A stretch of DNA of 5,980 nucleotides from Desulfovibrio sp. UBA2564 (GCA_002340305.1 DDLU01000157.1:1-5980), one strand, 5' to 3'; positions 1 through 5,017 are shown, counted from the stretch's first letter. Numbers and translations are program-made. Notes: generated by a model not told the origin, from the letters alone.

Positions 1-239
1 AGATTCAAATCAACCGCCCCGCCAGCCCCGCAAATCCACTGACCTGAACAGTGTTGATACATTTCCACGGCCTGCTCATTTTCCGGGAGCAAGTCGGGCC
101 TGCATTCCCAGCAGTCGGGGCCTTCAGTCTTGAACTCTCGTTCTTCGGGGGTATCTAAATCAGTTATCTCAAACTGTTTCCGGCACTCTTCGCAGGACAG
201 ACGATCCCCGGCGATCATCCATTCCGCGAATTCAATCAG
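1..239 (-). CDS. Tail assembly chaperone, T frame of the G-T fusion (partial, reached by -1 frameshift)
   Basis: This open frame of 79 codons starts on the last base of a slippery heptamer at the end of the G gene and runs off the left edge. Its -1 frame is closed by a TGA (248-246) just before the heptamer, so it cannot be an extension of an upstream gene and is most simply reached by frameshifting. It begins LIEFAEWM. It carries two CxxC pairs (CEEC at T residues 16-19, CWEC at 43-46) and then MYQHCSGQWICGAGG, the aromatic and glycine-rich pattern I associate with phage tail chaperone C-terminal parts. In siphoviruses the GT product binds tape measure and tail tube subunits during tail assembly and is absent from the virion. 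The four Cys may bind zinc (inference). An internal ATG at 218 could give a separate product, but no good ribosome binding site precedes it. Confidence 0.8.
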   Translation of the reverse strand, partial: MIEFAEWMIAGDRLSCEECRKQFEITDLDTPEEREFKTEGPDCWECRPDLLPENEQAVEMYQHCSGQWICGAGGAVDLN

Positions 240-631
240 TTTTTTTCAGTTGCCTTTTTACGCTCTTCTTTCTGTTCCCGGAGTTTTTCGAGCATGTCGG
301 AAATAAATTCCTGAAAATCAGGGTTCTTTTCCATGAGGAACAGTTTGTTCTCTGCTGTGGCGGGAATTTCCACATCGTTTTCAGACCTGATGTTCTCCCA
401 GTCCACGATGACATAGTCCCAGAACTCCCGGTCACGTTTGGGCCAGTCAATATCCACGGTGTCATGGATGCGCCCTTTAACGACCTTGGATTTTTTCTTG
501 GAGTATTTGCGGTCCAGCTCGCGCTCTTTGGCTGTGCTCATTACCCGCAGGCAGATACGGCCTTCATCAGGATTGTTTTCATCAATATCCAGCCAGATAC
601 CGGGATTGGGATCATCAAAATTTACTTTCAT
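236..631 (-). CDS. Phage tail assembly chaperone, G protein
   Basis: This gene encodes 131 residues, a small charged protein beginning MKVNFDDPNPG. The region around residues 75-115 (VIVDWENI, then IPATAENKLFLMEKNPDFQEFI) resembles the common phage tail chaperone family, where a tryptophan-containing stretch is followed by 'T-ENK-L' and 'P-F--F'. It ends in a basic, probably helical tail (about residues 112-131). I chose the ATG at 631 because GGAG lies 8 bases upstream; the in-frame GTG at 682 would add 17 residues from inside a hairpin and has no ribosome binding site. The position after the tail tube gene and the slippery heptamer at its end are the classic arrangement. Its job is to keep the tape measure protein soluble and recruit tail tube subunits in the infected cell. 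Some products frameshift to GT. Confidence 0.85.
   Translation of the reverse strand: MKVNFDDPNPGIWLDIDENNPDEGRICLRVMSTAKERELDRKYSKKKSKVVKGRIHDTVDIDWPKRDREFWDYVIVDWENIRSENDVEIPATAENKLFLMEKNPDFQEFISDMLEKLREQKEERKKATEKN
239..245 (-). promoter_or_regulatory. -1 programmed ribosomal frameshift site, A AAA AAC
   Basis: On the minus strand the last codons of G read GAA AAA AAC TGA. The heptamer A AAA AAC fits the X XXY YYZ rule in the correct phase. After a -1 slip the ribosome reads CTG ATT GAA and stays open for 79 codons to the window edge. The zero-frame stop TGA follows the heptamer directly, which would promote pausing. Possible stimulators are weak: an AAGG a few bases upstream, and a hairpin GATGATC/GATCGTC (219-213 with 206-200, one G-U pair) that starts 19 bases downstream, further than usual. 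G and G-T products from one start are conserved across long-tailed phages. Confidence 0.85.
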
Positions 632-650
632 CTTTATTGCTCCGTGTTGT

Positions 651-684
651 GTGTGGGCCGGATACGGAGCAACCCGACCCACAC
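651..684 (-). other. Hairpin between tail tube and chaperone genes
   Basis: In the minus-strand RNA, GTGTGGGTCGG (684-674) pairs with CCGGCCCACAC (661-651): 11 pairs including one G-U, with a 12-base loop. No T tract follows on the minus strand, so it is not an ordinary terminator. It ends 19 bases before the G start codon. A second small stem lies upstream (about 695-719: AGGCA with TGCCT around GGGG/CCCC). It may tune transcript stability, or set a high tube-to-chaperone ratio. That role is inference. Confidence 0.5.
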
Positions 685-720
685 TGTTTTATGGAGGCAG
701 GGGTATCCCCCTGGTGCCTG

Positions 721-1422
721 CTAGATTTTGCCGCTATCCAGTTCAATCATGGAACTTGCGGCCTCGGTGGTAATTTCACCTTCGGTTTCAAGGGTGATTT
801 TGCCAGCTTCAACGGACTTAATGATGTAGTAACCGGAGTTGCTGGCCGAGCCGTGAACAATAAGAGTATCGCCTGCACTGAACCCGGCATCGACAAAGCC
901 GTCTGCGGAGTCGGTAATGGTATCCTTCACACCGGAAGAACCGGCGGTGAATCCGATGGTGTCGGCAACAAGGTGATGGATATATTCGCAGATCAGCCCG
1001 CCGCAGGTGATTTCGCCGGAAAAGGAATAAAGGTCATTCCTGCCGACTTCGCCTTTATGGGCCTTGGAAACCTGAAAAAAACCGTCAGGATCACGGGCAA
1101 GGTCGAGACCGTAGAAGTCATCCTTATTGAGCATGAAGACGCAGTCCTTGAACTCCCGGTTTTCAAAAAGACGGGCGCGGAGTTCATCCTGCCCCTTAAC
1201 ATCCATCTTCAGGGCATAGCCGCTGAAGGTGAAACGGCCCTGCTTATATCCGGTGGTGATTTCATACGAAGAATCACGCCCGAATTCCTCAACTGTTACG
1301 GTTTCGCGGGAAAGTTCCGGCACTCCGAGGCGGTTCAGCCCCTTGACGATGGACTGATCAGAAGTGCGCCAGCCCATGATTACGGCACTATTCACGCCCA
1401 ACTGGGCTTTAGCTCTAGCCAT
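721..1422 (-). CDS. Phage major tail tube protein
   Basis: This gene encodes 233 residues and probably forms the stacked tube rings of a long non-contractile tail. The N-terminal part (about 1-155) is beta-rich with short charged segments, including a start like MARAKAQLGVNSAVIMGW, 'TGYKQGRFTFSGYALKMDVKG' and 'LYSFSGEITCGGLICEYIHH'. Residues about 156-225 look like a separate small beta domain with a hydrophobic/Gly pattern (TITDSADGF, GFSAGDTLIVHGS, GYYIIKSVEAGKITLE), of the kind often appended to tail tube subunits and exposed on the tail surface. The identification rests mainly on size, secondary-structure pattern and position between a tail terminator-like gene and the G/GT chaperone. The ATG at 1422 lies 2 bases after the preceding stop, and GGAGG sits 9 bases upstream, inside the end of the previous gene, so translation is probably coupled. 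Confidence 0.75.
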   Translation of the reverse strand: MARAKAQLGVNSAVIMGWRTSDQSIVKGLNRLGVPELSRETVTVEEFGRDSSYEITTGYKQGRFTFSGYALKMDVKGQDELRARLFENREFKDCVFMLNKDDFYGLDLARDPDGFFQVSKAHKGEVGRNDLYSFSGEITCGGLICEYIHHLVADTIGFTAGSSGVKDTITDSADGFVDAGFSAGDTLIVHGSASNSGYYIIKSVEAGKITLETEGEITTEAASSMIELDSGKI

Positions 1423-1424
1423 GG

Positions 1425-1823
1425 TTATTCCTCCATGTTTAAGACGACTGCCCGAAGATCAACGGAGCCGCGCCAAAGTTTTGATTCACGCCGGGGATGC
1501 TGCACCCGGTCCCTTGTAAACTGGACTTCCCCCAACCCTTCCGGGGTGAAGGTCTGTCCGCAGAAAAATTTTTTCGCCGCTGTCAAAGCGTCATGGCATG
1601 AGGCGGGAGAATTGTTTTCTGTAAAAACATCTACCTGCAACACAATACGGCTTATCTCTTCTGTAAAAGTATCCGCTGGATTGTCTGAAATCACATACAG
1701 GACGGCACAAGGATATTTAGAGTTAGACGGTATTTCACCGTAATAAAGATTTTCAACAAGCAATTTAAAGTTACTTGTATCTGCATTGAATTTAGTCTGA
1801 ATCTCTGTAAAAAGCTGTCTCAT
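1425..1823 (-). CDS. Tail terminator / tail completion-like protein
   Basis: This gene encodes 132 residues. It matches the general pattern of small tail terminator proteins (gpU/DUF3168-like): an N-terminal helix (MRQLFTEIQTKFNADT), a central strand pair (YPCAVLYVISD, then ISRIVLQVDVFTEN), a helix (SCHDALTAAKKFF) and C-terminal strands (RGSVDLRAVVLN). Such proteins cap the tail tube when it has reached full length and join it to the head. The location between the gp10-type gene and the tail tube gene supports this; sequence similarity alone would not. The start at 1823 has only a weak, close ribosome binding site (GGTGA, 3 bases away), and a strong hairpin ends 11 bases upstream, so initiation may be regulated. 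It is nearly fused to the tail tube gene downstream. Confidence 0.65.
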   Translation of the reverse strand: MRQLFTEIQTKFNADTSNFKLLVENLYYGEIPSNSKYPCAVLYVISDNPADTFTEEISRIVLQVDVFTENNSPASCHDALTAAKKFFCGQTFTPEGLGEVQFTRDRVQHPRRESKLWRGSVDLRAVVLNMEE

Positions 1824-1834
1824 ATGTCACCAAA

Positions 1835-1899
1835 CGCAAAAGGGCCTTGAACGCCGGGGTGTTCCAGCAGTCAAGGCCCTCTCAGGACTCAAGTTTGCG
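1835..1899 (-). promoter_or_regulatory. Large hairpin just upstream of the tail terminator start codon
   Basis: In the minus-strand RNA, AGGGCCTTGA (1880-1871) pairs perfectly with TCAAGGCCCT (1850-1841). The interior continues with GCTGG/CCGGC (one G-U) closing on a 6-base loop. Outside, CGCAAA (1899-1894) can pair with TTTGCG (1840-1835), leaving a 13-base bulge on the 5' side. The structure ends 11 bases before ATG 1823 and abuts a weak GGTGA. The run after the main stem (TTTTGCGTTT) is only partly T-rich, so a terminator role is possible but not clear. A translational control element is an alternative, discussed with the Com-like gene. Confidence 0.6.
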
Positions 1900-1910
1900 C
1901 TAATACGCAT

Positions 1911-2069
1911 TTATGCGGTTTTTATTGGTCCGCTCTGGTTAAATTTAATACATTTCCCGCACTTGCATTTTATTTCAATATCAAGGGCAATGCCCTTAAA
2001 AAGAATGCGGTTGCAGTACGGGCAACGTTGATTAATACTATATCGTTTCTCGCTTCGCATAGCAAGCAT
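1911..2069 (-). CDS. Com-like small zinc-finger protein
   Basis: This gene encodes 52 residues (MLAMRSEKRYSIN...). Cysteines are spaced CPYC (residues 16-19) and CKCGKC (35-40), with the segment CNRILFKGIALDIEIKCKC in between. This closely follows the pattern of phage Mu Com and its prophage relatives, RCxxCNKLLFK...IEIRCPRC. Mu Com binds zinc and the mom mRNA, and opens its translation start. ATG 2069 overlaps the stop of the gp10-type gene (TAATG) and has GGAAAGGG just upstream, so it is probably translationally coupled; the ATG at 2060 would give 49 residues. No mom-like or methyltransferase gene is in the window. The next gene start carries a strong hairpin, so this Com may act there, or on a gene outside the window (both inference). 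The family call comes from pattern memory, not a search. Confidence 0.75.
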   Translation of the reverse strand: MLAMRSEKRYSINQRCPYCNRILFKGIALDIEIKCKCGKCIKFNQSGPIKTA

Positions 2070-2467
2070 TACCCTTTCCAGTAATCATCAAATACGCCTG
2101 CTGATTCTGCAAATTCAAATCCCTTCGCACCAGAGTTCAACAAATTGTTTAGTACTTCATCGCGGGCAGGGCGCAAAAAAGGGTGAGGCGGCACATGGCC
2201 GTCGTACTCCCCATTCTCTTTTTTTATCCGATGCCCAAATTCAACAAGATGAGCATGCGGAGCATTCGCCCGAACCTCAAATCCATCACGGGTTTTACGA
2301 ACCCGGATGCTACGGCAAAGCCTGCCCGTTTTTTTCGGACAAAGCTGTTTAGCCCTGTCCTTAACCCTGTGGGCAATCTCCTTTTTATGATCAATTATGT
2401 ATTCCTGAATCTCAGTTGTATATTTTGACAAATCGAGATTTGAAAAATCCATACCGATTTTGATCAT
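2069..2467 (-). CDS. HK97 gp10-type phage protein (head-tail joining / neck)
   Basis: This gene encodes 132 residues with the landmarks of the HK97-gp10 family: a basic N-terminal helix region (HKKEIAHRVKDRAKQL, residues 27-42), CPKKTGRLCRSI (43-54, family pattern KKTG-L--SI), APHAHLVEFGHR (69-80, family pattern YA--VEFGT) and PPHPFLRPARDEV (93-105, family pattern PHPFLRPA). Members sit between head-closure and tail-terminator genes and are thought to help connect head and tail. ATG 2467 has AAGGA six to seven bases upstream; an ATG at 2452 is a weaker alternative. In a typical phage it would directly follow the adaptor gene now found at 5388-5065. Here about 2.6 kb of opposite-strand genes separates the two. 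Confidence 0.9.
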   Translation of the reverse strand: MIKIGMDFSNLDLSKYTTEIQEYIIDHKKEIAHRVKDRAKQLCPKKTGRLCRSIRVRKTRDGFEVRANAPHAHLVEFGHRIKKENGEYDGHVPPHPFLRPARDEVLNNLLNSGAKGFEFAESAGVFDDYWKG

Positions 2468-2485
2468 AGGCGTTCCTTAAGTTAG

Positions 2486-2496
2486 GTATGTGAGAC
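2486..2496. repeat. Left copy of 11-bp inverted repeat bracketing the plus-strand cassette
   Basis: GTATGTGAGAC here is the exact reverse complement of GTCTCACATAC at 5018-5028. The copy lies between the gp10-type start codon and the lipoprotein gene, so the two copies fall almost exactly at the edges of the inserted block. No flanking direct duplication is visible. Confidence 0.6.
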
Positions 2497-2545
2497 TTGA
2501 TTTAGATAAAGAAAAAATGATAGCCGTTTTGCAAATGGAGGTTTT

Positions 2546-2977
2546 ATGCGAAAAATAATTTTTATGCTTTTATTGGCTATGGTTTTGGGGGGATGTGTTT
2601 CTAAACAGTACCAAAAACACGAAGAAATTTCGAAAGTCATGATTGGCGAGGGGTACCCTATTGTTTTTGCAAAAGCAGCCGCAAACGGTGTTCTCAATGT
2701 ATCAACCTTGCAATGTGAAGCAGGGAACCCAACTGTATGTATCCCATACTCATGGTTAGAAAGTCCAAACGGTCAAAAAAAACGCCTGCGTTATATTTGC
2801 TACAAAACTGACGCTGCTGGTAGACTAAACAAAATGTTTGATGCTGGAGCAACGCCCCCCGGGCATATAATTGGAAAAGACTTTACTGAAAAGGATCTCT
2901 CTTGCGGAACACATGAATGCAAAGATTATCTCAGTGAAGAACATTATCGCAAGTTCTGGGCAGACATTACGAGGTAA
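2546..2977 (+). CDS. Predicted prophage lipoprotein (cassette gene)
   Basis: This gene encodes 143 residues. It has a clear lipoprotein signal: basic MRK, hydrophobic core IIFMLLLAMVL and lipobox LGGC at residues 14-17, with C17 as the lipidated residue and Val at +2, so outer-membrane sorting is expected under the E. coli rule. The mature part is about 126 residues with five further Cys (57, 65, 85, 120, 125), which may form disulfides in the periplasm. I recognise no domain. The start is supported by GGAGG four bases before the ATG. It is followed after 4 bases by the BRCT-domain gene, so the two probably share a transcript. Small lipoproteins carried by prophages sometimes block superinfecting phage or alter the cell surface; that function is inference here. 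The gene appears more AT-rich than the connector genes, in keeping with separate origin. Confidence 0.8.
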   Translation: MRKIIFMLLLAMVLGGCVSKQYQKHEEISKVMIGEGYPIVFAKAAANGVLNVSTLQCEAGNPTVCIPYSWLESPNGQKKRLRYICYKTDAAGRLNKMFDAGATPPGHIIGKDFTEKDLSCGTHECKDYLSEEHYRKFWADITR

Positions 2978-2981
2978 AAAT

Positions 2982-3614
2982 ATGACAAAACACGACGACC
3001 ACGGACAACCGCCTCACTGGTTCCGCGCTAAACACGTTGGAGACCGGGCAGTTGATGAACTACTTGGCATTTGCAAAGGCATGCTTGCTGACGGAAAAGT
3101 TAACAGTCAAGAGGCTGATTTTCTGGCCCGCTGGCTGGAAGAAAACCGCGAACTCACGGACGATTGGGCTATTCAGCAACTTGACCGCAGGGTGCGCGGG
3201 ATGCTTGCAGATGGAGTGATTGACCAGGAGGAACGAGAGGAACTTTTTCAAATCTTATCAGAAGTCGTAGGCGGACCTCCGGTAATGGAAAACGTTCACA
3301 GCTTTGCAACCTCCCTCCCGGTCAATAACCCGGCCCCCGAAATCTGCTTTGAAGATAAATGCTTCTGTTTCACAGGTAAATTTGCTCTTGGTACGCGTAA
3401 AATTTGCGAAAAAGAGGCACAAGACAGAGGGGCTAAAATTGGTAAAAGCATTACCAAAAAACTTGATTACCTAGTCATTGGTACAATTGGTAGCCGAGAT
3501 TGGAAACACTCAACTTATGGCAAGAAAATTGCCACGGCTATTGAATACAGAGATGAAAAAGGCGTGGATATCGCCATCATTTCGGAAGATCATTGGGCCA
3601 GTTTCTTAAAATAA
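2982..3614 (+). CDS. TerB-like plus BRCT-domain protein (cassette gene)
   Basis: This gene encodes 210 residues. Residues 22-97 are helical and hold two related segments 40 residues apart, GMLADGKVNSQE (33-44) and GMLADGVIDQEE (73-84), resembling the acidic helix-loop pattern of TerB/DjlA-like proteins. Residues about 121-210 form a BRCT domain of the NAD-ligase type: CFCFTGKF (127-134), RGAKIGKSITKKLDYLVIG (149-167) and the conserved Trp in SEDHWASFL (201-209). BRCT domains bind DNA ends or phosphoproteins; no ligase or nuclease motif is present, so this is a binding protein rather than an enzyme. The start at 2982 is set by GAGG seven bases upstream and by the stop of the lipoprotein gene 4 bases before. 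An upstream in-frame ATG at 2871 lies inside that gene and is less likely. A terminator follows directly. Role unknown. Confidence 0.85.
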   Translation: MTKHDDHGQPPHWFRAKHVGDRAVDELLGICKGMLADGKVNSQEADFLARWLEENRELTDDWAIQQLDRRVRGMLADGVIDQEEREELFQILSEVVGGPPVMENVHSFATSLPVNNPAPEICFEDKCFCFTGKFALGTRKICEKEAQDRGAKIGKSITKKLDYLVIGTIGSRDWKHSTYGKKIATAIEYRDEKGVDIAIISEDHWASFLK

Positions 3615-3625
3615 CATTTCACCCA

Positions 3626-3650
3626 GCCGCCCCTCCGGGGGCGGCATTTT
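3626..3650 (+). terminator. Intrinsic terminator after the BRCT gene
   Basis: GCCGCCCC (3626-3633), loop TCCG, GGGGCGGC (3638-3645), then ATTTTC. The 8-bp GC-only stem with a four-base loop and a short T run lies 11 bases after the stop codon, and ends the lipoprotein/BRCT transcript. Confidence 0.85.
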
Positions 3651-3655
3651 CATCC

Positions 3656-3693
3656 TTGACACCCGCCTCCCTTTTCTGCATTCTTAAATGCAG
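3656..3693 (+). promoter_or_regulatory. Possible promoter with overlapping palindrome upstream of rha
   Basis: A perfect -35-like TTGACA (3656-3661) stands 17 bases before CATTCT (3679-3684), a poor -10 match. The -10 region lies in a palindrome, CTGCATT-CTTA-AATGCAG (3676-3693, 7-bp arms), which could be an operator. It lies directly after the terminator, where a promoter for the Rha unit would be expected. The weak -10 keeps confidence low. Confidence 0.3.
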
Positions 3694-3726
3694 GTGCTTC
3701 AAAACACCTTTACTCACACGCGGCTA

Positions 3727-3753
3727 CCGCTCCCGACAGCAGTGGATTTTTTT
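3727..3753 (+). terminator. Terminator-like element in the rha upstream region
   Basis: CCGCT (3728-3732) can pair with AGTGG (3741-3745, one G-U), followed by A and a T7 tract (3747-3753). The stem is short, so this is a weak call, but the T tract is distinct. If real, a transcript starting near 3690 would end here. Confidence 0.3.
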
Positions 3754-3762
3754 ATGCTTTGT

Positions 3763-3787
3763 CAAAACCATAGGGGATATGGTTTTG
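3763..3787 (+). other. Nine-bp hairpin in the rha upstream region
   Basis: CAAAACCAT (3763-3771) and ATGGTTTTG (3779-3787) are exact reverse complements around the loop AGGGGAT. The 3' arm competes with a second pairing, GGATAT (3775-3780) with ATATCC (3790-3795), so two exclusive folds or a compound operator are possible. Confidence 0.45.
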
Positions 3788-3807
3788 TTATATCCGCACA
3801 TATTTGT

Positions 3808-3897
3808 CCGGGAGTGTGTACGCCATACAAGACCCTTCGGGGAAAAGTGTACACGGCGTTCGTGTGACGTTTTTGAAGCTCCCGGCTTTTTTTATTT
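3808..3897 (+). ncRNA. Structured element ending in a T7 tract: candidate small RNA or rha leader attenuator
   Basis: CCGGGAG (3808-3814) pairs with CTCCCGG (3879-3885), and the closing stem is followed at once by C and T7 (3887-3893), then ATTT. Inside are CCC-TTCG-GGG (3833-3842), a stable UUCG tetraloop hairpin, and ACACG/CGTGT (3851-3855 with 3861-3865). Alternative pairings exist: GTGTAC (3816-3821) with GTACAC (3849-3854), and ACGCC (3820-3824) with GGCGT (3855-3859). The T tract ends 37 bases before the rha ATG. This could be a short RNA of about 85 bases with its own terminator, or a leader that switches between terminating and reading into rha. No known RNA family is recognised and no strong promoter is seen. 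Confidence 0.4.
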
Positions 3898-3933
3898 CGA
3901 AAAAGTCAATTCAAAAAAACACACGGAGGCATC

Positions 3934-4758
3934 ATGCCTAACCTTCCCCTCAATCCCGAACCATTTATGGTTAACGGAATCCCAGTAGTCTCTACGCGAG
4001 ACATTGCCGATCATTTCAACAAACGCCACGACGACATTCTTAAAAAGATTAAAACGCTTGATGTTCCAGAAGATTTTAGACTCCGCAATTTTGCGGAGTC
4101 CTCCTACATCAACGGCCAAAACAAAGAACAACCCGCCTACAACCTAACCCGCGACGGCTTCACCATCTTAGTGATGGGCTTCACCGGCAAAAAAGCCATG
4201 GCTTGGAAGGTGAAATATATTGAAGCCTTCAATATGATGGAAAAAGAACTTACCCGTTCCCAAAAAGCGATTCCTAAAAATGACCAGAAAACTTTAACCG
4301 CTTCCCTACCCAGCGACCGGCGGCCATTGCGTGAAGCCGTGGACAGGTGGGTACGCACCAAATTTGCCGGGTTTCAAATCACGAACAACCATTTCCGCGC
4401 ATCATGGCGCGAGTTGAACGAGTTCATGGAAGTGGACAGTGTGAAGGATATTCCCCGCGAGAACCTGCGTTATGCTCTTGAGTACGTGGAAGAACAGATC
4501 GAAATTTGGGGCGGGAAGACTACCGCAGCCTTGCCAGCAGTCAAAGACGAAAAGCCGAAAGGGGATGCCGTAACCAAGGTGCTTGCGGAGTCGGACGATT
4601 TAACACTGGACGTATGCTTGCAGGGCGCAAAGCTTGCGCTTCTGCGCAGGCTGTACAATGCGGACAGCGAAGAAAGAAAAGTTTTATTTCCTGCTTATGA
4701 TGCGGTTCTCGATGCTGAAAAGTTCGTACTGGAAAGAGAGGTTAACCATGCCCGATAA
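3934..4758 (+). CDS. rha: Rha family phage regulatory protein with ORF6C-like C-terminal domain
   Basis: This gene encodes 274 residues. Residues about 16-106 match the Rha (pRha) domain closely: VVSTRDIADHFNKRHDDIL (18-36), FRLRNFAESSYIN (48-60), YNLTRDGFTILVMGFTGKKA (69-88) and WKVKYIEAFNMME (91-103). Residues about 127-190 (DRRPLREAVDRWVRTKF, then WRELNEFMEVDS and IPRENLRYALEYVEEQ) resemble the ORF6C domain often joined to phage regulators. A linker and a helical C-terminal segment follow. Rha proteins are DNA-binding-type phage regulators, named for interfering with phage growth in hosts lacking integration host factor; related domains occur in antirepressors. GGAGG four bases before ATG 3934 supports the start. 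The gene overlaps the next by 11 bases. Placed among tail genes rather than in the lysogeny region, it is probably part of the inserted cassette. The structured region 3615-3933 likely controls it. Confidence 0.92.
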   Translation: MPNLPLNPEPFMVNGIPVVSTRDIADHFNKRHDDILKKIKTLDVPEDFRLRNFAESSYINGQNKEQPAYNLTRDGFTILVMGFTGKKAMAWKVKYIEAFNMMEKELTRSQKAIPKNDQKTLTASLPSDRRPLREAVDRWVRTKFAGFQITNNHFRASWRELNEFMEVDSVKDIPRENLRYALEYVEEQIEIWGGKTTAALPAVKDEKPKGDAVTKVLAESDDLTLDVCLQGAKLALLRRLYNADSEERKVLFPAYDAVLDAEKFVLEREVNHAR

Positions 4759-4963
4759 AAATCTGAACGAACACATATCCGAATTAATGTCGGCCTGCTG
4801 TGGCCTCCGAACCCTGAAAGAAATGTTTGAGGACCGGGACCAGTACGGCGAAGCCTTCTTGGTTGACTCCATTCGGAAAACAGTATCCAGCAGCGCGGAA
4901 GCCTTCGACTTGGCACAAAACACCCTCAAGTCCTGCAAAGCAGACCTGAAAATGATCAAATAA
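4748..4963 (+). CDS. Small protein of unknown function, overlapping the end of rha
   Basis: This gene encodes 71 residues (MPDKNLNEHISELMSACCG...), predicted mostly helical, with Cys at 17, 18 and 62. It is mildly acidic in the middle (KEMFEDRDQYGEAF) and has no membrane segment or signal. ATG 4748 overlaps the last 11 bases of rha, and GAGAGG lies six bases upstream, so it is probably translationally coupled to rha. I recognise no family. The pairing with a Rha regulator suggests a partner or modulator, but nothing in the sequence shows this. A strong hairpin begins 12 bases after the stop. A longer in-frame reading from 4634 would lie inside rha and is unlikely. Confidence 0.75.
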   Translation: MPDKNLNEHISELMSACCGLRTLKEMFEDRDQYGEAFLVDSIRKTVSSSAEAFDLAQNTLKSCKADLKMIK

Positions 4964-4974
4964 ACCAAATCCCA

Positions 4975-5013
4975 CCCCGGCAGTAAGTTCAAAAAAAGAA
5001 CATACTGCCGGGG
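4975..5013. terminator. Strong hairpin between convergent genes
   Basis: CCCCGGCAGTA (4975-4985) pairs with TACTGCCGGGG (5003-5013), then after one A/A mismatch GTTC pairs with GAAC around an A7 loop. It lies between the stop of the 71-residue gene (plus) and the stop of the adaptor gene (minus). No clear T tract follows on either strand (minus side: TGGGATTTGGTTTATTT), so it could act as a two-way transcript end or a 3'-end protector. Confidence 0.6.
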
Positions 5014-5017
5014 CGGT

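Noticed and set aside
632..682. Upstream GTG start for the G chaperone
   Set aside because: The added 17 residues come from a hairpin region; GGAG is correctly spaced only for ATG 631.
637..1743. Long plus-strand frame of 368 codons opposite the tail tube and tail terminator genes
   Set aside because: It lies antisense to two well-placed phage genes, has no good ribosome binding site and no recognisable domain; it is a composition shadow.
1901..1930. Plus-strand terminator (CGCAT/ATGCG followed by GTTTTTATT)
   Set aside because: The stem is only 4-5 bp, overlaps the end of the Com-like gene, and no plus-strand transcript is expected there.
2468..2545. Divergent promoter between the gp10-type and lipoprotein genes
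   Set aside because: TTGATT at 2497 has no acceptable -10 at normal spacing, and no good pair is seen on the minus strand. A promoter is expected for the cassette but cannot be placed.
2871..2981. Upstream ATG start for the BRCT-domain gene
   Set aside because: It would lie within the lipoprotein gene; GAGG before ATG 2982 and the 4-base spacing after the lipoprotein stop fit better.
3593..3988. Plus-strand frame of 131 codons across the rha upstream region
   Set aside because: It begins inside the BRCT gene, runs through a clear terminator and several hairpins, ends inside rha, and reads as a low-complexity Cys/Phe-rich product without a ribosome binding site.
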